From Apostichopus californicus (lineage: Eukaryota > Echinodermata > Holothuroidea > Aspidochirotida > Stichopodidae), in the NCBI GenBank assembly GCA_020650975.1, contig JAIPMN010012535.1, positions 1 to 27,582 on the forward strand: DNA of 27,582 bases, in the 5' to 3' direction. Under the pieces are notes generated by a model, which had not been told where the DNA came from, ran no database searches, and was given only the letters and a program-made list of their open reading frames with translations. Position 1 is the first letter of the stretch. Each line of letters opens with the position of its first letter. Made by a program: the position numbers and the translations under genes. This document shows positions 20,301-27,582 of this stretch, piece after piece.

Positions 20301-23300
20301 TGGTCTATTTAGTTACGCATCACTCTATCCAAATTTTGTCCAATATTTTTGAGCATTTTTTTTATGCAAAAATGTTGAGGATTGGTTTTTACTTATTTTA
20401 ATAGTTAAATTACGTACCACAACATACGTATTTAGGCTACATAAGTATTGATTCAAGAATACAGGACAATTTTATGTCAGTTTCTGGTTCTGGTATTTGC
20501 ATGGGATAAATCCTAGTATGAAAAATGTCTTCCAACAAAATGTTGAGAATTGGGTTGAATTCAACGATACGTTCTCATCAAGATTTCCTTTTAGGTGTAA
20601 CCAAGGAGGATGCGTTAGTTTGATCAAATAGGAATCTTATATTGAGTAATTCACTGTAAATTGTCCACTAAATACATAAAGTTGCTTTAAGGGGCCTCTT
20701 GTGATTCCTAGCCTGACTTCCAAACTTGGCCTAAAAAAGTCACAAAATTTAAACTATGATAAGTTGTTTGTATGTGAAAACTTGTATGCAATAACTTTCT
20801 AATTGACATTGATTGGTTTGAAATAAAAGTCTTGGAGGCATGTGTTATATTTTTTAGTTCCAACCATATTTTGATTATGATTTGATAGGTTTGTTACCAT
20901 CATTGGTAACTGAAATCACTTAGCTGCTAAGATGTTTTTGTTTCTGTCTCTGATAACTTCATTTCATTCCTTTCTTTTTCTATCCTAGGAAGGGATACAC
21001 TGACCAGTCTTTACAGTGAGTATTACCATTATGGCCACTTTCTCCTGGCTTTCTTAGATATACTGCATTCTCTGTTGATATTTACTACTGTTTGAATTGT
21101 TATTAAATGGTTTCATTTCAAGATTAATCAAAATATTCATATAAACTGGGGGGGGGGGGGAACTAGTTACCTAACAGCTTACTATGCTGCTCAGCAATGA
21201 AGTTTGTTGTACAGTAATGAAGTTTAAGAAGTTTGTCTGTTTTAAACTAGACCTTTACAACATTGTTTCTGTTGGTTATTTAACTACAATGAAGGTCTGT
21301 AGGTAAGAGAAGACCTTTGCTTATTACTTACCAAGAATCACAGTCATTTCATTGTATTTGTATGTAACATTACAGTATCAGAGCTATTAACGTTAATGTT
21401 GGTAAAACTGACAGAATACTGAAGAGTTTGAACTGCACATGCTGCGGCAAATAGTGATATGTTAATAAAATCATGTACTTAATGATAAAACAACAAGCAC
21501 TATTGTCTTTCATGGAAAAAAATCTTTTGATGTGGCAGTTGTATGTCTTCATAGTTTCATGTGTGTATTAAACCATGGAGGTAAAAACAGTTTTTACCAC
21601 CATGATTAAACATACCATGAATTCTACAGCCAGTTCCTGTTTTAGTAACACTAATGCTTCTTTTGACACAGAACACATATTGGTGTCCTTGTCATACTTT
21701 CATGTTTTTCTCTATTGTACTATTAAGACTTAACAGTCATTGTCATTGCAAATTTTTTTTAGAAGGCAAAAAGGTGAGAAATAATGATCACCAGAAGCAA
21801 GAAACACAGTGTCTTTATATACTCTATTATATTGACATCTGTTTATTCATGGTTGGGACCCTTCTTACACATATTGTATGTAAGAGAGCTAGTTTTGTAG
21901 TTTCAGAGCTTCAATGGTTTGTACATGCAGTATATAGCAACAAGTTATATCAAAGGAAAATAGCTGTGTACTAGCAACCACCTTGAAGATCCGTCCAAAA
22001 CTATCTATTGTGCTTGCTTATGAAATTTGGTAGTAAATCTTCTGTTACTTTATCATTAGATGCTAATATATGAATTATTGTGTAGTTCACTTGTGTTGTT
22101 GCTGTCAATGGATTTTTAAGAAGTTTGAAAGATGACAAAAAAAATCCAAACAAAGATATGGCAAGTTTTTCATGTTGACAGAATCATTATAATTATGTTT
22201 GTATGTGGTGTTATGTTGACCGATACATTAAAACAATTTAAGTCTCCTTAAAATGTTTTTTCATTTAATCATATTTGTATCATGACTTAATGGAATTGAA
22301 GTTTATTCAAGAGCTAATTAATATTAAGTGTACAGTAAGTAATAGGCCTTTGTGCTGAAAGCCTTCAATTCTTTGAAGTTTGGTCTCAAACAAAGGTTGA
22401 ACACAAACAATGGAGGCTTCCTATTGTAGGGTTGGGCTGTGTGGAAAATGTACTGTTATATATACCATATGTTTTTCCTAAATTATGTTTACTCTGTATT
22501 GCCACAAACAGGTTTGCCAGCAAATACAGTGTTAAACTTTGTAAAAGTTGTGACTACAGTACAACTTGGCTGGGGAAATGAGTTATGACTTTCACTCATT
22601 TGACTTTTGATATTTCCCTGTTTTTTTGCTGTTTATGCTGCACCAAAAATCTTCTGTTTACACTGCTACAGCTGTTTTCAAACAAGCAGTTTCTAATGCA
22701 TTCAAAATTGAAGACAGCATCCTTGAGTGCACTTTGTGTAATGAAGCATTTCATTTCCTTTATTATAATCATATATATAAATATGAGTATGAAGATATAT
22801 CAAAGAAAAATGATTCAAATACCTCATTTTCAAAGACGGAAAACTTGGTTGGGCTTTACATTAATGAAGGACCAAAGCAAATGATTAAAGTGCCGGTAGT
22901 ATCTTTTAGCAGAAATACGATCAGTTTCTACTGAAATGCAGTTGTAATTGACACATTCATCTATGCTTTACATGGTTTAATCGGATGTTTTCCTTATTCT
23001 CTTTAGAGCTGCATTTAGAGATCCGCCTCCTGAAGGAGATCAGGTAAGAACTATTAGAACACTAAATTATGAAAGTAATGTGGTGTCTTTTGTAAGTTCT
23101 TAGAGAAGTTCTCTCTAGCTAAATGCTACCCATCACTGGATAGCTGACATGTTTGCCATTCATGGCTCCTTCAGTCTACGTATCATGACCATGTAGGTTT
23201 CTTGCTATGAAAGCCTGAAGCTTTTGTCAGTTGTAAATGAACCTCTTTACTCGGTAGTGAACAATTTCCGAACGGTGCTCATAGATGGCCTTCAGTGGTA

Positions 23301-26300
23301 AAAAAGTACCTCAATGTTTGCACAACATGTACTTTAATTCATACTCTTCAACATCCAAGACACAAAAAGCCAGATCCTAATTGGTAACATATCGAAAGAG
23401 ATGATCTCTTGCTGCTCTTTGGCACTTTTCCTGCAGGAGAACACTCAGGCATATCGATCAAGACTGTATATGGAATATACCACCATAATGGCAGGGAAGA
23501 TGAAACTCTGCTACTGTTCAACATGGTTGCAGGAAACCAAAACATGAAATTGATGGCTTTCATAGATCACATTTGACTTGACAATTCTTATTACCATTTG
23601 TGGAAGTACTGCAGAGCTCATGTGTTATGTTTCAAAAGAAAAGATGCAGTGAGATCTGCAGGTATCCTGAAACTAAAAAATTGCAAAATTCAGAGACTAC
23701 CAAACCAATTGTAAATAGTCAATAGGATCTGCATTTCTTGGTAATAGGTTTAATGTTCATATGTAAATGTTTGTAGTGATGTTTCAATAAACAGCCATTT
23801 TATCATCATAGTGAGTCACTGATGGAACAACATACAGCAGCTTGGGCCTATAATATTATTACTTACCCATTGTGTTTCGACATGACAACAACTCTGGGAC
23901 TTTTGCAATCATTAGTCCTAATTAAAAGCAATCATGGTATACACATGTAGGTATGGTAGAACTACAACAATCACCAATGTTTGGCATCTGGTACTGACAG
24001 CAATGTAATTTATAGATCTGACTTGTTGCTGTGTGAATTATAATGGAAAGTTCCAGTTAAACACAAGACAAATTCAATTGAATGTAGGATAACTTGCAAG
24101 TATGATTTCAGGCAGTTGGCTTTCATTGCGAATAAAAGTTGTAATGAAATAATCTCCCATGACCATGGTTGCAAAAATATGGATGGCATCTTTGACCAAA
24201 TATGTTAAAGAAGTTGGAAACACAAAATTAAACTATTCATAACTTCTCAAAAAAGGAAGTGTTCATTCACAAAGAATAATCAATACAGTTTGGAAAGCAA
24301 AAATAGCAGCTTAAGTGTCACTGAATAAATGTGTGTAGTGAAACTAATCTATCACTTTAATTTGGCAGGAGGTGACACCAATGGTGTGAACATGATTCAA
24401 CAGTGTAAGTATTATGTTCTGATTTCTTGCTGGAGGCGAAAAGAAATCTATGCAATGGTGATGGCATGTGTGTGTTTCTGTATATGACACCTACGGTAAA
24501 CACTGTAACTCCAATATTCCATGATGGAGTAACTTTGTACTGGATGTGATTTGTCTTAATGAGTACAAGCACCATATTCCTTTCTGAGAAAGGTGTTGCT
24601 GTTCTCCTGATAACTCTTAGAACATGAAAAGTCATACTGTTACTTTCAATAAGAACAAATATCAGCAAGATCTCAGCAGAAGAGATTGAAACACAAAAAG
24701 GTTTAAAGTTTTACTCTAACTCTAAAATGATTACTCCAGATTTGGTTACAGATTTCCTAGAATTTGACTAGATATTAAAATTGAAAACTTTAAGAGACAT
24801 TGATAATTCTTTGTTTCGATGATCATCATAGAAGTATCCATTTGTCACATTAATGGGTCGCTTTTAAGCAGTTCATGTAAAATTATACATGTAGGCCCTT
24901 GTAGTCTTTGTATTTGTCAGTGCAATGTTAGATATTGTATGAGCTTAAAGACAATGCTTAAAACAAACCTATACTGTTCACTAACACCAACGTGTTCAGT
25001 AGTTATAAATATGGTAAGCAGTGTTCCAGCAATGGTAGAATGTGCAGCCAAAGAAAACCTAAGTGAAAGTATGTAATAGTGATTGTGCATTCATTCTGTG
25101 GCATTTCTCATCACTTGCTTTCATTTTCTCGTTTTTATTAATTTTCATGTTTCTTTCCTATGCTTCCTTATAATCCTTGTGTTATGGTTGCAGATCAATT
25201 GGGTAGATGGTTCTTTTGTTTTGCTTGTGTATTTAATCCTTCAAGATGTTAACGATTAGTGTAGTTATGTTAAACAACTCTGTGTCAGTGATTCAGTTGA
25301 GATACCAAAGAAAAAGTACAAAAGAAAACTTCAGGCAATAGTTTCCAACATTTTTCTGTGAATTTATCTTCAAAATATACAAGAAGAAAGACAGAGGGAC
25401 AAGGTGTGATGATGAAGGAACACTATACGAAAGCAGACCAGCACTTGTCTTTTGTATGAAATTCTACAAGTGCCAACAAGTTGGAAGTTTGTTGCTTGAA
25501 GTAAAATTTCCTGTTGATATGCTCAGCTACTTACTGGACAAAAACATTTCTTTGAAAAGTTTTTCAATTCTTATTGGTTATGATGTCTATCATACCTTCC
25601 TACAGTAACTTGGAAGTTTGATAAAAGTAGGAGCAAACTTTCGTTTGATATGTATTTTTCTCTTGCATTTTATCACGTTAGATAAACAACAACCAAGAAT
25701 AAAGATTGGTTGTAATTTGTCAGTCTGCTTGAACTAGGGTTTATGGAAATGGAGAAATGTTAAAATTATCAACATAAACAAAAAGTAGCATTAATTCATT
25801 TGAGAGTGTTGTAGTTTTGCTTTTGTCAGTTAAAACATCACACATTGTGAATGCTTAGACCACATATCCTTATAAATGTTAGAAAAGTTAAGCATAGAAT
25901 TGCGAATGTACTTCATGTTGCATCTGTTTATTTGCAGTGTTACTACATTTATTACATTGCTTGCCTGCTGCGTATCTTTCTGTTTGGATCTTTTGGAATC
26001 CATTTATTTACAATATCTTTAATATCAACCTCAACTGTTTTAAGCTGACAAATAATTTATCAAAATCATTAATTAATCATTGATTGGTAATTGTATGTAT
26101 TAAACATTTCTTCTGTCTCTCAGTTTTCATTGTCTGCTGACATTGCTTGTTCTTATTTCAGACTATTTGATTGCATCCCTCATTTCATAACCTTGTCCAT
26201 AAGTTCCAAAAATAAAATTAAAAATCCATCTACATTATTCAAATTATACCATTTGTTTTCTGCAGCTGGAGTATATAGTAGCAAGTGACGTAACAGTTTT

Positions 26301-27161
26301 TTTCCAAATTCTCAAATCTTTCATTGGTACTGCAAAAGAGCCACTTTTCTCTCCTTTTTGCCATATAAATGCAAATCATATTATGTATCATACGAAACAT
26401 AAGTTATTATTGTAAGAGTTGTTGCTTTCTGACCATCTCTCTGTTGATGACACAAATCGGTCACACACATTAGGTGTTGTGATGAGCATAGAGGAACAAT
26501 TTCCTTACTAATCAGTTGCTCGGTGTAGTTAATATCATTTGTGATAGCTATCACTGGCTTCATACATTGGTAGGTTCTTCAGTTACTTCTACTGCGTCAG
26601 TCTGATATAAATGCTTCCATTATTCAAGCTTATTGGTGATGAGTTTGAACATTGCACATTATGCGTAATTACTGCTTGTTTCATTTGCTAAAAATGGTCA
26701 CAAGATTCATACATCACAATGACTTTATACTTCATAACTAATATAAATATATATTCAGAGCAGGTGTTAGATACAATACCTTTAGTTCTTGAGTTATTTC
26801 TACTGCGTCAGTCTAATATAAATGCTTCCATTATTCAAGCTTATTGGTGATGAGTTTGAGTACTACATATTAAGCATTATTACTGATTGTTTCATTCGCT
26901 GAAATAATTACAATATTCATACATCACAATGACTTCACTTCATAGCTAATGCAAATATATATTCGGAGCAGTTGTTAGATATAATACCTTTATGTCATAT
27001 AGGGGCAAATATCACCAGTGTTTAGACAAGCTCGGCCAGATCAAAGACTTGAGAGGCTGTGATGTGCATTTTTTCTTATTATGTGTTTGCATGTTACTGA
27101 TAATAGTATATTATAATTATTGTTATTTTTATAGATCACCCGAGAAGAGAAAATGGATTAA
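11291..27161 (+). CDS. Transmembrane receptor with three Ig domains and a short multi-exon tail
   Basis: Type I membrane protein. Best model: exons 11291-11357, 13727-14023, 16184-16492, 17884-18120, 18948-19052, 19590-19608, 20989-21015, 23007-23043 and 27135-27161, totalling 1125 nt (374 residues plus stop). All introns are GT-AG and all phases agree. Order: signal peptide, Ig1, C2-set_2-like Ig2, Ig3, TM and a basic tail with one tyrosine (GYTDQ). The extracellular and TM exons are secure; the tail exons are less so, because several alternative exons also fit in phase. A surface recognition or adhesion role is inferred from architecture. It is the head-to-head paralogue of the gene at 513-5058 and shares near-identical Ig2-Ig3-TM sequence with an unrelated Ig1. 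No canonical ITIM occurs in the main model. Confidence 0.82.
11743..12329. mobile_element. 587-bp non-autonomous TIR DNA transposon
   Basis: 25-bp terminal inverted repeats match at 24 positions: GGGTCAATCCATGCGAAATC at 11743 against the complement of 12305-12329. ATTT flanks both outer ends, fitting a 4-bp target duplication. The interior includes an inverted GGTTGCTAGG/CCTAGCAACC pair near 11879-11908. There is no transposase frame, so it would have been moved in trans. Confidence 0.72.
12879..13592. mobile_element. 714-bp inverted-repeat structure with AGAGGGCGCTGT ends
   Basis: The first 21 bases (12879-12899) match the complement of the last 21 (13572-13592) with two mismatches, sharing AGAGGGCGCTGT. 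This suggests a degenerate TIR element. Clear target duplications are not seen; TA on either side is possible. It encloses AT-rich sequence and a retroposon-like tail, so it may be composite. Confidence 0.5.
13421..13500 (+). mobile_element. 3' end of a SINE/LINE-like retroposon with (TTA)n tail
   Basis: GTAAAGTGCCTAGAGGCC then GGTGCTATATTAAGAAG and a run of TTATTA repeats. This resembles a widespread retroposon 3' end in marine deuterostomes (AAAGCGC...GCGCTATATAA plus ATT repeats), recalled from general knowledge and not searched. The 5' part is not recognisable. Confidence 0.5.
13727..14023 (+). CDS. Exon 2 of plus-strand Ig gene: membrane-distal Ig1 (V/I-like)
   Basis: 297 nt, phase 1-1, acceptor CAACAG, donor GTAAGA. 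Core features: cysteine in SFECIVE, tryptophan in TTWSF and the F-strand EGQYSCQE, ending LIVE. Two sequons are present (NTS and NNT). It shares only framework residues with the minus-gene Ig1. Reading through the donor adds SKTAFILSLLALSGTIA and a stop, a hydrophobic C-terminus that might anchor or retain a one-domain isoform. Confidence 0.82.
14196..14521 (+). repeat. 31-bp minisatellite, about ten copies
   Basis: Units read AACTGGTCAGTACATAACAC then ATTACTTGTAT, with the central five units near-identical at 31-bp spacing. The outermost copies are degenerate. Within the array, 14470-14491 is a perfect 22-bp palindrome made of ATAT-type bases. Confidence 0.88.
14711..15960 (+). repeat. 122-bp minisatellite with 19-bp length steps and higher-order structure
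   Basis: TGATATGTTGCCTGCCTCT occurs 11 times, at 14711, 14833, 14955, 15077, 15199, 15302, 15425, 15566, 15669, 15791 and 15932. The spacings are 122 four times, then 103, 123, 141, 103, 122 and 141. Differences of 19 bp come from losing or gaining an internal TGTGAGTTAGGGGAAAG-type unit. The last six intervals form two near-identical trimers (367 and 366 bp). Each unit also carries a CTCTCTTTTAG acceptor-like and a CTAGTGAGT donor-like word. Confidence 0.9.
16184..16492 (+). CDS. Exon 3 of plus-strand Ig gene: Ig2 (C2-set_2-like)
   Basis: 309 nt, phase 1-1, acceptor TTCCCTCAG, donor GTAAGT. Same plan as the minus copy: PPQLMLKKDG, VQIQC, GKP, LSWQVNG and DDATLSC. Of 13 base differences from the partner, 8 are silent. 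The I-to-N change near the end creates an extra sequon (NIS). Confidence 0.9.
16493..17883 (+). other. Ig2-Ig3 intron of plus-strand gene
   Basis: GT-AG intron aligned with 1666-3103 in the opposite orientation. A block of about 236 bp is present twice (around 17347 and 17583). No separate gene or element is recognised. Confidence 0.7.
17884..18120 (+). CDS. Exon 4 of plus-strand Ig gene: Ig3 (membrane-proximal)
   Basis: 237 nt, phase 1-1, acceptor TGTTTACAG, donor GTAAGG. Motifs: APSC, VICACDANP and AIVSCSASNDVG. The core tryptophan of the partner (KIWVD) is leucine here (KILVN), by TGG to TTG. Two sequons (NET and NDS) are absent from the minus copy. About 16 of 21 base differences change the protein. 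Confidence 0.88.
18121..18947 (+). other. Ig3-TM intron of plus-strand gene
   Basis: GT-AG intron aligned throughout with 618-1428 on the other strand. I see nothing else in it; open frames in it are chance frames also found in the homologous minus intron. Confidence 0.7.
18948..19052 (+). CDS. Exon 5 of plus-strand Ig gene: transmembrane segment
   Basis: 105 nt, phase 1-1, acceptor CACCCAG, donor GTTTGT. VDQPPSSTR, then about 23 hydrophobic residues including one proline, then VVYRK. Seven of 35 residues differ from the minus copy, all conservative for a membrane segment. Confidence 0.87.
19053..20988 (+). other. Introns 5 and 6 of plus-strand gene
   Basis: Contains the predicted 19-nt exon at 19590-19608. 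Similarity to the minus gene stops at 19446. A word of about 20 bases including GTGGTGCTCACATTAAA occurs at about 19856 and 20123. No other element is seen. Confidence 0.5.
19590..19608 (+). CDS. Exon 6 of plus-strand Ig gene: juxtamembrane micro-exon (predicted)
   Basis: 19 nt between CTGCTACAG and GTTAGT, entering in phase 1 and leaving in phase 2. It encodes ERKTSK, basic residues that fit just inside the membrane. It is short, so it rests on splice sites and phase alone. Confidence 0.5.
20989..21015 (+). CDS. Exon 7 of plus-strand Ig gene: cytoplasmic micro-exon (predicted)
   Basis: 27 nt between a strong pyrimidine-rich acceptor (TTTCTTTTTCTATCCTAG) and GTGAGT, phase 2-2. It encodes RKGYTDQSL with the neighbouring codon halves. 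The YTDQ tyrosine is the only one in the main-model tail. Confidence 0.6.
21016..23006 (+). other. Intron 7 of plus-strand gene
   Basis: Contains a G run near 21149, a possible 11-nt micro-exon at 21763-21773 (after TTTTTTTTAG, before GTGAGA) and the possible alternative tail exon at 22672-22934. No repeats were recognised. Confidence 0.4.
22672..22934 (+). other. Possible alternative cytoplasmic terminal exon with tyrosine motifs
   Basis: A TTTACACTGCTACAG acceptor precedes 22672. Joined in phase 1 to the TM exon it stays open for 88 codons to a TGA at 22932. The reading contains LYYNHI, which fits the ITIM consensus (L at -2, I at +3), a cluster KYEYED and LYINE, a YxN Grb2-type motif. No AATAAA follows closely. 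It may be a chance frame in AT-rich intron. Confidence 0.25.
23007..23043 (+). CDS. Exon 8 of plus-strand Ig gene: cytoplasmic exon (predicted)
   Basis: 37 nt between TTCTCTTTAG and GTAAGA, entering in phase 2 and leaving in phase 0. It encodes AAFRDPPPEGDQ after the shared glutamine codon. The proline-rich, acidic composition suits a cytoplasmic tail. Confidence 0.6.
23437..23547 (+). other. Possible alternative terminal exon
   Basis: A strong acceptor (CACTTTTCCTGCAG) is followed, in phase 0 from exon 8, by 36 codons and TGA. The reading starts ENTQAYRSRLYMEYTTI and has three tyrosines, one in MEYTTI, close to but outside the ITIM consensus. AATAAA at 23786-23791 would be its poly(A) signal. 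It is an alternative to the exon at 27135. Confidence 0.4.
23786..23791 (+). promoter_or_regulatory. Candidate poly(A) signal AATAAA
   Basis: Canonical hexamer 239 bp after the stop of the candidate terminal exon at 23437. It could end a shorter transcript; hexamers also occur by chance in AT-rich DNA. Confidence 0.3.
26574..26995 (+). repeat. 211-bp tandem duplication, two copies
   Basis: The block starting GTTCTTCAGTTACTTCTACT recurs 211 bp later with scattered substitutions. Shared words include TGCTTCCATTATTCAAGC and CATACATCACAATGACTT. It is intronic with no coding content. Confidence 0.85.
27135..27161 (+). CDS. Exon 9 of plus-strand Ig gene: terminal coding exon (predicted)
   Basis: After TTTTTATAG, phase 0 from exon 8 gives ITREEKMD and a TAA stop. 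If entered in phase 1 (for example from 24369-24401), the same exon reads on to a TGA at 27185-27187 ending GYFFL. The choice between these depends on upstream splicing. Confidence 0.5.
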   Translation: MTREEKMD

Positions 27162-27582
27162 TGACTAAAGGATATTTCTTTTTGTGAATGAATGGATTGC
27201 AACAATCAGGTCATAACACTCCTGTGCATTTGTTATACATCACCATGGTGACGGAATATATCATACTACTGAGCTTACTTCGGATGAGCGGATCATTTAA
27301 AATTGAAACGGAAATGTGATAAAACTTTTATAGTGTACATTACCACAAACCTTTCAAAGTACATGACAAATAAGCTACCAGATGGAATGGATTAGTTTGT
27401 TGTCATGTGTGTGAAAATGTTTTGAGGATATGAAGAGTTGGTATCACATGTTCTGTCTGATAACTCACATGGAAAAAGACTTCTTTAAAATTGTTTGATT
27501 TCTTTGCCAACAATGACTTTACTCTACATTAATGGAGATTTCGTTTCTTCCTCTGCTCGTTTGTTGCAATTACATTCTAAAT
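27162..27582 (+). other. Probable 3' UTR of plus-strand gene
   Basis: No coding signal and no canonical AATAAA in the remaining 421 bp. The transcript end may lie beyond the window or use a variant hexamer such as GATAAA near 27319. Confidence 0.45.

Larger units (their letters stand above)
23044..27134 (+). other. Last intron of plus-strand gene (4.1 kb)
   Basis: Holds several splice-bounded candidates: 23437-23547 (terminal), 24369-24401 (33 nt, phase 1-1, before GTAAGT) and 26266-26289 (24 nt, phase 0-0, LEYIVASD). It also holds the tandem duplication at 26574-26995. Which candidates are used cannot be settled from sequence. Confidence 0.4.

Noticed and set aside
23348..23563. 71-codon minus-strand frame
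   Set aside because: It is antisense to the candidate terminal exon at 23437, which has a better splice context.

Overview
This is eukaryotic DNA from an animal with large introns. It is AT-rich and intron-dense, with GT-AG splice sites, phase-1 immunoglobulin (Ig) exons, many short non-autonomous transposons and a (TTA)n-tailed retroposon end. The look fits a marine deuterostome invertebrate, possibly an echinoderm. That assignment is an inference from style, not from a marker gene.

The window is built around two head-to-head genes for type I transmembrane Ig-superfamily receptors. The minus-strand gene has five coding exons between 5058 and 513: signal peptide, Ig1, Ig2, Ig3 and transmembrane. 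Its cytoplasmic exons are not in the window. The plus-strand gene runs from 11291 to 27161 with the same five exons plus small cytoplasmic exons. The best model is nine coding exons, 1125 nt, 374 residues, with reading phase conserved at every junction. Ig2 resembles the C2-set_2 type seen in nephrin, nectin and CADM relatives; Ig3 carries a CxCDANP-type motif of I-set/C2 domains. The overall plan (variable-like domain, C2, I-set, TM) is that of cell-adhesion or paired immune receptors.

The main observation is modular. From about 30 bp upstream of Ig2 to about 395 bp past the TM exon, the two genes form inverted-repeat arms (110-3442 and 16156-19446) that match through exons and introns. Ig2 is about 96% identical in DNA by hand count. 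The membrane-distal Ig1 exon, signal-peptide exon, 5' introns and flanks show no evident DNA similarity. So a shared constant module is joined to two unrelated distal domains, with the switch inside the Ig1-Ig2 intron. In the minus gene that intron holds a frameshifted Ig-like relic. In the plus gene it holds two minisatellites, one of which repeats splice-site-like signals 11 times.

The 6.2 kb between the genes (5080-11290) shows no recognisable gene. It holds dispersed repeats, a 277-bp TIR element, a 25-bp minisatellite and a pyrimidine-rich element ending in a hammerhead-like core. Intron 1 of the plus gene contains a 587-bp TIR element and a 714-bp inverted-repeat structure. A 109-bp exact direct repeat brackets the minus gene (1-109 and 5159-5267). 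It begins at the first base of the window, so an assembly cause cannot be excluded.
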